Source of the DNA: Vicingus sp036171675
Lineage (GTDB): Bacteria > Bacteroidota > Bacteroidia > Flavobacteriales_E > Vicingaceae
Assembly: GCA_036171675.1 (NCBI GenBank)
Contig: JAVHRO010000096.1
Location: 1 to 11,883 of the forward strand
Direction of reading: 5' to 3'
Length of the DNA stretch: 11,883 nucleotides
Part shown: piece after piece, positions 6,754-11,883 of the stretch
Position numbering within the stretch: position 1 is the stretch's first letter
Layout of the letters: the number at the start of each line of letters is the position of its first letter
Position numbers and translations under genes: made by a program
The notes under the pieces: model-generated
What the model was told of the DNA's origin: nothing
Databases searched by the model: none
What the model saw: only the letters and a program-made list of their open reading frames with translations

Positions 6754-7500
6754 TCAAATTAATTCTTTTATCCAATCGTATCCTTTTTCTTCCAATTCCA
6801 ACGCTAATTCTTTACCTCCGGTTTTAACTATTCTTCCGTTGTACAACACGTGTACAAAATCCGGAACAATATAATCTAACAATCGTTGGTAGTGGGTAAT
6901 TACAATGGTTGCATTTTTGGGAGATTTTAACTGATTTACTCCTTTTGCAACAATTCGTAACGCATCAATATCCAATCCTGAATCGGTTTCATCTAAAATA
7001 GCCAACTTAGGATTGAGCATTGCCATTTGAAAAATTTCGTTTCTTTTTTTCTCACCACCTGAAAAACCTTCATTAACGGAACGATTTGCCAATTTGGCAT
7101 CCAATTCTACTAAAGCAGATTTTTCTTTAACCATTGCTAAAAATTCTTTTGCAGAAACAAGCTCCATCCCTTTATATGCTCTAGTTTCGTTAATGGCTGT
7201 TTTTAAAAAATTAACGTTACTAACTCCAGGAATTTCAATGGGGTATTGAAAAGCTAAGAAAACACCTTCTCTTGCCCTATCTTCTGGACTTAACTCTAAC
7301 AAATCTTTACCGTCTAAGGTTACACTTCCTGATGTTACGGTATAATTTTCTCTACCTGCTAAAACAGCAGATAAGGTACTTTTTCCTGCCCCATTTGGTC
7401 CCATAATAGCATGTACTTCACCAGATTTTATTTCAAGGTTTATTCCTTTAAGAATTTCTTTGCCGTTAATTGACGCATGTAAGTTTTTAATTTTTAGCAT
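6754..7500 (-). CDS. sufC: Fe-S cluster assembly ATPase SufC
   Basis: SufC is the ABC-type ATPase of the SufBC2D scaffold; it is cytoplasmic and not part of a transporter. All nucleotide-binding elements are present in 248 residues. Walker A GPNGAGKST is at 34-42 and the Q-loop glutamine at 85 in FQYP. The signature FSGGEKKR is at 146-153, followed by the SufC-specific NEIFQMAMLNPKLAILDETDSGLD with Walker B and catalytic Glu171. The H-loop His203 lies in ITHYQR. The ATG at 7498-7500 fits the family start MLKIKNL. It is separated from sufB by 90 bases of structured repeat but nearly abuts sufD. Confidence 0.97.
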   Translation of the reverse strand: MLKIKNLHASINGKEILKGINLEIKSGEVHAIMGPNGAGKSTLSAVLAGRENYTVTSGSVTLDGKDLLELSPEDRAREGVFLAFQYPIEIPGVSNVNFLKTAINETRAYKGMELVSAKEFLAMVKEKSALVELDAKLANRSVNEGFSGGEKKRNEIFQMAMLNPKLAILDETDSGLDIDALRIVAKGVNQLKSPKNATIVITHYQRLLDYIVPDFVHVLYNGRIVKTGGKELALELEEKGYDWIKELI

Positions 7501-7532
7501 TTTAATATATTTTAATGTACTCTTTTAACACA

Positions 7533-7588
7533 CCCCTAACCCCTCTCAAGAGGGGAATTCTCCTCCCCCTTGGGGAGGTCGGGAGGGG
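7533..7588. repeat. Nested three-stem GC-rich palindromic element between sufB and sufC
   Basis: The 90-base gap contains a compact structured element. The outer arms CCCCT (7533-7537) and AGGGG (7584-7588) enclose two hairpins. The first is CCCCTC-TCAA-GAGGGG at 7540-7555. The second is CCTCCCC-CTT-GGGGAGG at 7562-7578. It is far more GC-rich than the surrounding coding DNA and could fold on either strand. Its look is that of a dispersed Bacteroidota intergenic repeat. There is no T-run directly after it in the direction of transcription, so it is not a classical terminator; it might pause transcription or affect mRNA stability. Confidence 0.65.
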
Positions 7589-7590
7589 AT

Positions 7591-9033
7591 TTATCCCACA
7601 CTTCCCTCCAAACTAATTTCTAATAATTTTTGTGCTTCCACAGCAAATTCCATGGGTAGCTTGTTTAATACATCTTTACAATAACCGTTTACAATCAAGT
7701 TGATGGCTTTTTCGGTACTTATTCCACGTTGATTGCAATAGAACAATTGGTCTTCTCCAATTTTTGAAGTGGTTGCTTCGTGTTCTAATTTTGCAGTACT
7801 ATTTTTTACTTCAATGTAAGGAAACGTATGAGCTCCGCAGTGGTCGCTCATTAATAATGAATCACATTGGGTAAAGTTTCGAGCATTGGTTGCATTTTTA
7901 TTGATTTGAACCAATCCACGATAAGAGTTGTTGCTAAAACCAGCAGAAATTCCTTTCGAAATAATGGTGCTTTTAGTGTTTTTTCCCAAATGAATCATTT
8001 TGGTTCCTGTATCAGCTTGTTGATAATTGTTGGTTACCGCAACAGAGTAAAATTCACCAATAGCATTATCTCCTTTTAAAATGCAAGAAGGATATTTCCA
8101 AGTAACGGAAGAACCAGTTTCTACTTGTGTCCAAGATATTTTTGAGTTGTTGTGACAAATTCCTCTTTTGGTTACGAAGTTGTAAATTCCACCTTTTCCA
8201 TCTTTATCGCCTGGATACCAGTTTTGTACGGTTGAATATTTTATTTCTGCACCATCTAATGAAATCAACTCAACCACAGCTGCGTGTAATTGATTTTCAT
8301 CTCTCGATGGAGCTGTACAACCTTCTAGGTAACTAACATAACTATTTTCATCAGCAATCAATAAAGTCCGTTCAAACTGACCAGTATTGGCTTCGTTGAT
8401 TCTAAAATAGGTTGAAAGCTCCATCGGACAACGAACCCCTTTTGGTATGTAACAAAACGAACCGTCAGAGAAAACAGCAGAATTTAATGCAGCATAGAAG
8501 TTATCGGTGGAAGGAACTACGGAGCCTAAATATTTTTTTACCAATTCTGGATGGTTTTTGACGGCTTCGCTAAACGAACAAAAAATAACACCCAGTTCTT
8601 TTAGTTTATCTTGAAAAGAAGTTTTTACAGAAACCGAATCAAAAACAAAATCGACAGCAACTCCAGAAAGGGCTTTTTGTTCATCCATAGAAATCCCGAG
8701 TTTATCCATCGTAGCTTTCATTTCTGGGTCAATATCGTCCCAACTTACTTCTTTTTTTCCTTTAGGTGATGAGTAATAAGAAATATCTTGAAAATCTATT
8801 GCAGGATAGCTAACATGAGCCCAACGTTTTTCGACCATTGTTTTCCAGTGGGCAAAAGCTTTTAATCTAAAATCTAACAACCATTTTGGTTCCTCTTTTT
8901 TTGATGAAATTAATCGTACCACTTCTTCGGATAATCCTTTTGGAATAACTTCTGATGCTATATTACTTGTAAAACCATATTTATATTCTTGGTCTTTAAG
9001 TTCTTTTTTTAATTCTTCTTCTGAGTAGGCCAT
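7591..9033 (-). CDS. sufB: Fe-S cluster assembly scaffold protein SufB
   Basis: SufB is the scaffold subunit on which the nascent cluster is built from sulfide delivered by SufE and electrons and iron from partners. The 480-residue length is close to the 495 of E. coli. The sulfur-acceptor candidate C390 lies in NFTQCDSLLMSDHCGAHTF and matches E. coli Cys405 with a constant offset of 15. Likewise H418 and E419 in KLEHEATTSKIGEDQ match His433 and Glu434. Other conserved stretches include SDGSFCYIPKGVRCPMELS (about 189-207), EGCTAPSRDENQLHAAVVEL (237-256) and NNSYRGLVQI (368-377). The ATG at 9031-9033 gives the usual start. It is the second gene of the operon, 72 bases after the A-type carrier gene, with a hairpin in that gap. 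Confidence 0.98.
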   Translation of the reverse strand: MAYSEEELKKELKDQEYKYGFTSNIASEVIPKGLSEEVVRLISSKKEEPKWLLDFRLKAFAHWKTMVEKRWAHVSYPAIDFQDISYYSSPKGKKEVSWDDIDPEMKATMDKLGISMDEQKALSGVAVDFVFDSVSVKTSFQDKLKELGVIFCSFSEAVKNHPELVKKYLGSVVPSTDNFYAALNSAVFSDGSFCYIPKGVRCPMELSTYFRINEANTGQFERTLLIADENSYVSYLEGCTAPSRDENQLHAAVVELISLDGAEIKYSTVQNWYPGDKDGKGGIYNFVTKRGICHNNSKISWTQVETGSSVTWKYPSCILKGDNAIGEFYSVAVTNNYQQADTGTKMIHLGKNTKSTIISKGISAGFSNNSYRGLVQINKNATNARNFTQCDSLLMSDHCGAHTFPYIEVKNSTAKLEHEATTSKIGEDQLFYCNQRGISTEKAINLIVNGYCKDVLNKLPMEFAVEAQKLLEISLEGSVG

Positions 9034-9055
9034 TTTATTAGTTCAAAGTTTAGTG

Positions 9056-9098
9056 TTTGAGGTTTGGAGTTTGTTAACATTGAACTTCAAACCTCAAA
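9056..9098. repeat. Long imperfect hairpin in the gap before sufB
   Basis: An 11-bp perfect inverted repeat, TTTGAGGTTTG (9056-9066) and CAAACCTCAAA (9088-9098), continues inwards with up to seven further pairs including three G-U, leaving a 7-base loop. It fills most of the 72 bases between the A-type carrier stop and the sufB start, ending about 23 bases before the sufB ATG. There is no T-run after it. It may be a dispersed repeat that also acts as an intercistronic mRNA structure. Confidence 0.6.
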
Positions 9099-9105
9099 TT
9101 AGAAA

Positions 9106-9432
9106 TTACAGTGAAAAACTCTCCCCACATCCACAAGTTCTGTTAGCGTTTGGGTTTTTAAAAATAAATCCCTTTCCGTTTAATCCACCTGAAAAATCTA
9201 ATTCGGTTCCAGCCAAGTATAAGATGCTTTTTTTGTCGCAAACGATTTTTATTCCTTTGTCTTCAAATACTTTGTCGTCATCAGTTATCACATGATCAAA
9301 ACTTAAGTCGTAGCTTAAACCTGAGCAACCACCACCTTTTACACCAACTCGAATAAAGCTATCTTTTGGTGATTCGCCCTCCTCCATTAACCTGACGGCT
9401 TGTTTTTTTGCGTTTTCTGAAACTGTTATCAT
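9106..9432 (-). CDS. sufA: A-type iron-sulfur carrier protein (SufA/IscA/HesB family)
   Basis: This 108-residue A-type carrier binds an iron-sulfur cluster or iron and passes it to target apoproteins. The three ligand cysteines are intact: C36 in GGGCSGLSY and C100 and C102 in the C-terminal TCGCGESFS. The core fold segments FIRVGVKGG and ELDFSGGLNGKGFIFKNPNA are typical. The length is normal. It is the first gene after the operon promoter, like sufA in E. coli sufABCDSE, which is the reason for the symbol; by sequence alone it could equally be called IscA or ErpA. It starts at the ATG at 9430-9432, with a leader of about 30 bases that contains a palindromic operator-like site. Confidence 0.93.
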   Translation of the reverse strand: MITVSENAKKQAVRLMEEGESPKDSFIRVGVKGGGCSGLSYDLSFDHVITDDDKVFEDKGIKIVCDKKSILYLAGTELDFSGGLNGKGFIFKNPNANRTCGCGESFSL

Positions 9433-9443
9433 AATTTTTTCTT

Positions 9444-9462
9444 ATTTAGATTCATTCTAAAT
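9444..9462. promoter_or_regulatory. Operator-like 19-bp palindrome at the suf transcription start
   Basis: ATTTAGATT-C-ATTCTAAAT is a 9-1-9 inverted repeat with 8 of 9 pairs matching. It lies just downstream of the -7 box, covering the predicted start site and most of the leader of the A-type carrier gene. The 19-bp geometry and AT-rich arms resemble binding sites of Fur-family regulators (Fur, PerR). An Rrf2/IscR-type regulator is an alternative. A bound dimer here would block initiation, which fits iron or oxidative-stress control of a SUF operon. The palindrome is observed; the regulator is inferred. Confidence 0.5.
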
Positions 9463-9467
9463 TAGAG

Positions 9468-9501
9468 CAAAAGTACCCAAAAAATGGTAGTGGAACAAAA
9501 A
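9468..9501 (-). promoter_or_regulatory. Promoter of the SUF operon
   Basis: Read on the minus strand, TTTTTG (9501-9496) and TACTTTTG (9475-9468) are separated by 20 bases. They match the Bacteroidota -33 box and the TAnnTTTG -7 consensus. The predicted start near 9462 is about 30 bases before the first ATG. It is the only good promoter motif I found upstream of the seven-gene run. Confidence 0.7.
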
Positions 9502-9537
9502 TCTCCGAATAAATTTTATAAAAAAAAATGAAATAGA

Positions 9538-10137
9538 TTAAATCCAGCCTTTTAATTTGTAAAAAGCTATGGCTAAATATTCGCGATACACACGAATTTG
9601 ATATCCTAAATGGTTCCAGAATTGATAACGAAGCTGGATATTGTTTCCAATGTTTGGTATTGCCTTGTTACCACCTAATTTCTCATCGTTAAAGCTAAAG
9701 TCGGCTTCCATTTCTTGAGCCCAAGAAGGCTCACCGGAAACATTGGTTAATCCAACTTTATTTAAACATTTTATCGAACGATAAATATGTTCGGGAGATG
9801 TAATTAAAAGAATTGGGGCATTTTTCTTAATTATTTTTTGAACTTGTTGTGCTTGAGAACGAGTATTAGTACCAATATTCTCAAAAATAATCCGATTAGG
9901 ATTTACCCCTCTTAATACAATTTCTTGTTTCATTAAACAACACGAAGCATTCGGATCAGCAGTATCACCAGGCATGGTAACAATTACTTTTGCATTTGTG
10001 AAAATGTTCGCTACTTCAGCGGTCTTATAGGTCCTCATTAACCCCGATTCACTAGGAATACCACCGCCACTCATAACCACGATGTATTCGGGAGGAGAGG
10101 TTAACTTGGTTTCAGAAACACTCAAATCGTAAAACAT
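9538..10137 (-). CDS. DUF218/YdcF-like (ElyC/SanA superfamily) protein
   Basis: This protein belongs to the DUF218 superfamily (YdcF, SanA, ElyC), linked to envelope maintenance in other bacteria, without an agreed reaction. From the ATG at 10137 it has 199 residues. It shows the Rossmann-like start YIVVMSGGGIP (about 18-28), the ENIGTNTRSQA segment (86-96, equivalent to the E-x-x-S-x-x-T-x-x-N/Q-A motif), and LLITSPEHIYRSI (110-122, equivalent to the VTS-x-x-H-x-x-R motif). The frame stays open upstream to a stop at 10279-10281. That extra part encodes a basic stretch and a hydrophobic segment running into this ATG, as expected for the membrane anchor of this family, but it holds no ATG, GTG or TTG codon. 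The true start is therefore unclear, or the start codon has been lost. It is read in the same direction as the SUF operon, 105 bases before it. Confidence 0.8.
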   Translation of the reverse strand: MFYDLSVSETKLTSPPEYIVVMSGGGIPSESGLMRTYKTAEVANIFTNAKVIVTMPGDTADPNASCCLMKQEIVLRGVNPNRIIFENIGTNTRSQAQQVQKIIKKNAPILLITSPEHIYRSIKCLNKVGLTNVSGEPSWAQEMEADFSFNDEKLGGNKAIPNIGNNIQLRYQFWNHLGYQIRVYREYLAIAFYKLKGWI

Positions 10138-10446
10138 CCAAAAAGGAAGTGTGGTAAAAGATAATGCAATAATGATTGAAAAAAAAATACCATGTACAAT
10201 TAAGAACCATATACTAAATAATTTTAGCTTGGGTAATATTTTTTTAAGTGTTTTGATAAATACGAAATTACAGAAAGTTTATAAAGTTGCATTTACTAAT
10301 TGAATTTACAGAAACTAAAGAGTTTATTCTCTCTATAATTTTTAATAATTATTTTAACGCCAGCCTATTAAAAAAAATTAATGAATAAATCAGCTCGTTC
10401 CCAATCATAAATATTTGTAATTTCACAAAAAATTTATTTGAAATCC

Positions 10447-11574
10447 ATGCGATATTTTATTGAAACTTGTACATTGTTTATAGCGTTTATAACTCTATTT
10501 GCTTGTAATGGAAACGACCAAAAAACAGTAAATCAAACCCCATCGTTTATTGTTGACGCAAACATCAAGGATTTAAACTATAAAAAAGCCTATCTCGCTG
10601 ATAGAAAGGATGGAGATTTTGTTAGTCTGGACTCTTGTGTTATTTTAAATGGTAAATTTTCATTTACTGGAAAATTAGCCTTACCTGAAGTTCGTTATAT
10701 TTATTTTGATGAAGGAAATGAAGTATTCTCCATCTTTATTGAAAATGATTCCATTAAAATTTCAGGTTCATTATTAACTCCTGAAGACCTTAAAATTGAA
10801 GGTGGGCCGACTCAACAATTATTTAATGAGTTTAAAGCAACTATAAAAACGCACGATGATAAATTAAATGACATAAATAATAAATACGATATAGCAAGTT
10901 CAAATGGTAATGAAGAAGAATTAGCAAAAATTGAAGCCGAATACAACGCTGCAGATTCCATTAAAACTAATTTTATTGCAGATTTTGTTAAAATGAACAA
11001 AAGCTCAGTAATTGCACCCTACTTAAGCATTAAATACCTAGCTATTTCTTATCAATTAGATCAACTTGAAGCGTTATTTAATTTATTTCAAAAAGAAGCA
11101 AAATCATCCATTTATGCACAACGTATTTCTGATAGAATAGCCGTATTAAAAAGTACGCAAATTGGTCAAAAAGCTCCTGAATTTAGTATGAATGATTCCA
11201 ACGGAAATTCAATTTCACTATCTTCATTTAAAGGAAAATATGTGCTAATCGATTTCTGGGCATCATGGTGTGCACCTTGTAGAGCTGAAAACCCGAATGT
11301 GGTAGCCGCATTTAAAAAATATAATAAAAAAGGGTTTGAAGTATTTGGGGTTTCATTGGATAATATAAAAGATAAATGGCTACAAGCGATTCAAAAAGAT
11401 GGACTCACATGGACTCATGTAAGCGATTTAAAAGGATGGGGAAACGCAGTCGCAAACCAATACGGTGTAAGTTCTATTCCTCACTCTGTTTTAGTTGATA
11501 AAGAAGGAATTATCATTGCTAAAAATTTAAGAGGTGAAGAATTGATTAAAAAACTAGAAGAGGTAGTAAAGTAG
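10447..11574 (+). CDS. TlpA-like thioredoxin-fold lipoprotein with DUF4369-type N-terminus
   Basis: This is a predicted envelope thiol-disulfide oxidoreductase of 375 residues. I use the ATG at 10447; an upstream in-frame TTG at 10438 is less likely. The first 19 residues are a lipoprotein signal peptide ending in LFA-C20, a good lipobox, so the mature protein should be lipid-anchored. Residues about 28-130 form the beta-rich DUF4369-type domain, with the typical DSCVILNGKFSFTGKLALPE stretch. A helical, charged linker follows (about 130-235). The C-terminal TlpA/AhpC-TSA domain starts with IGQKAPEFS. Its active site is WASWCAPCRAENP, with Cys275 and Cys278, and the cis-proline is P345 in SSIPHS. 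Such proteins are abundant in Bacteroidota; the substrate is unknown. It is divergent from the DUF218 gene and convergent with the regulator gene on its right. I see only a weak promoter candidate, AATATTTG at 10410-10417. Confidence 0.92.
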   Translation: MRYFIETCTLFIAFITLFACNGNDQKTVNQTPSFIVDANIKDLNYKKAYLADRKDGDFVSLDSCVILNGKFSFTGKLALPEVRYIYFDEGNEVFSIFIENDSIKISGSLLTPEDLKIEGGPTQQLFNEFKATIKTHDDKLNDINNKYDIASSNGNEEELAKIEAEYNAADSIKTNFIADFVKMNKSSVIAPYLSIKYLAISYQLDQLEALFNLFQKEAKSSIYAQRISDRIAVLKSTQIGQKAPEFSMNDSNGNSISLSSFKGKYVLIDFWASWCAPCRAENPNVVAAFKKYNKKGFEVFGVSLDNIKDKWLQAIQKDGLTWTHVSDLKGWGNAVANQYGVSSIPHSVLVDKEGIIIAKNLRGEELIKKLEEVVK

Positions 11575-11578
11575 AATC

Positions 11579-11883
11579 CTATTCCAATTTACTTCTCAAG
11601 AAGATTATTTCCTCTTCCAAGTGTTTGATTTGTTTTTCAAACAACTCTTTTTGTTCAGTATAAAAATTTTCGACATAGCCATTGGTTAATTGGCTATTAT
11701 TGAAATTGATGGTTTTACCATTATCAATTTGAAGTAAATCGTAAGGATCTGTTTCCAAAATTTCTGCAATTTTAATAAATCGCTCCATATCTAACTTCGT
11801 AATTCCTTTTTCTACTTTTGCATAACCCGATATATTAATTGAAAGTTTGGCATACTGTATCAAACAAAAAGGATTAAATTTAC
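11579..11883 (-). CDS. XRE-type helix-turn-helix regulator with C-terminal coiled coil (5' part outside window)
   Basis: The frame is open from the TAG at 11579-11581 through the right edge, so the N-terminus is missing. The visible part begins in the helix-turn-helix. The recognition-helix region reads KLSINISGYAKVEKGITKL, matching the usual KLNISQSGYAKIEKG pattern, and is followed by ERFIKIAEILETDPYDLL, the typical end of the Cro/C1-type domain. After a polar linker, the last 25 or so residues (QKELFEKQIKHLEEEIIFLRSKL) form a short amphipathic coiled coil likely used for dimerisation. Small regulators of this build are common in Bacteroidota; the target is unknown. The in-frame TTG at 11863 lies inside the DNA-binding domain and is not the real start. 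The stop codon is only 4 bases from the stop of the convergent lipoprotein gene, which leaves no room for a terminator between them. Confidence 0.85.
   Translation of the reverse strand, partial: KFNPFCLIQYAKLSINISGYAKVEKGITKLDMERFIKIAEILETDPYDLLQIDNGKTINFNNSQLTNGYVENFYTEQKELFEKQIKHLEEEIIFLRSKLE

Noticed and set aside
6751..6775. Extension of SufD to a TTG at 6775
   Set aside because: It lies inside sufC, while an ATG two bases after the sufC stop offers a normal start.
7531..7590. Intrinsic terminator after sufB
   Set aside because: The hairpins are GC-rich but no T-run follows on the minus strand, and the next gene encodes the partner subunit of the same complex.
10239..10257. ATA or ATC as the proven start of the DUF218 gene
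   Set aside because: ATA/ATC starts are very rare in bacteria; sequence alone cannot separate this from a lost start codon or a base error, so it is kept as a finding only.
10438..10446. TTG start for the TlpA-like lipoprotein
   Set aside because: The ATG at 10447 gives a well-proportioned lipoprotein signal peptide; the TTG adds three residues with no benefit.
1..11883. CRISPR array, tRNA/rRNA genes, IS element, prophage or defence cassette
   Set aside because: No regularly spaced direct repeats, tRNA-like or rRNA sequence, transposase, integrase or known defence domain was seen on either strand.

Overview
The window reads as chromosomal DNA of a low-GC Bacteroidota, probably a flavobacterium-like organism. 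The reasons are: two promoters of the Bacteroidota sigma-factor type (TTTG-like -33 box and TAnnTTTG -7 box), few Shine-Dalgarno sequences before start codons, a TlpA-like lipoprotein with a DUF4369-type N-terminus, ribosomal protein S16 with a long acidic Ala/Glu/Pro tail, and SUF as the iron-sulfur assembly system. Nearly all the content is housekeeping. I see no phage, integrase, CRISPR array, toxin-antitoxin pair or defence cassette.

Layout. 1-268 has no supported gene but carries two different palindromic repeats. 269-1060 (minus) is an unrecognised membrane-anchored protein with clearly lower GC than its neighbours. 1207-1911 (minus) is a TrmN6/YfiC-type tRNA adenine-N6 methyltransferase. 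After a 205-base spacer with two more hairpin repeats come rimM and rpsP (2117-3217, minus), read from a good promoter at 3256-3286. From 9432 down to 3330 runs a complete SUF operon on the minus strand: A-type carrier, sufB, sufC, sufD, sufS, sufE and a DUF59/MIP18-family factor. 9538-10137 (minus) is a DUF218/YdcF-like protein whose membrane-spanning N-terminus lies upstream of its first usable start codon. 10447-11574 (plus) is a thioredoxin-fold lipoprotein. 11579 to the right edge (minus) is the 3' part of an XRE-type regulator gene.

How the genes work together. SufS takes sulfur from cysteine and passes it to SufE. SufE feeds the SufBCD scaffold, where SufC supplies ATP hydrolysis. The A-type carrier and the DUF59 protein probably deliver or help mature clusters. 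One strong promoter precedes the operon, and a 19-bp near-perfect palindrome of Fur-family geometry lies right at the predicted transcription start, suggesting iron or redox control. The operon is compact from sufC to sufE but is interrupted by structured repeats in the first two gaps (A-type gene/sufB and sufB/sufC). RimM and S16 act together in 30S subunit assembly.

The points most worth checking are the operator-like palindrome at the suf promoter, the intra-operon structured repeats, the missing start codon of the DUF218 gene and the ambiguous start of sufS. I found no convincing new multi-gene system.
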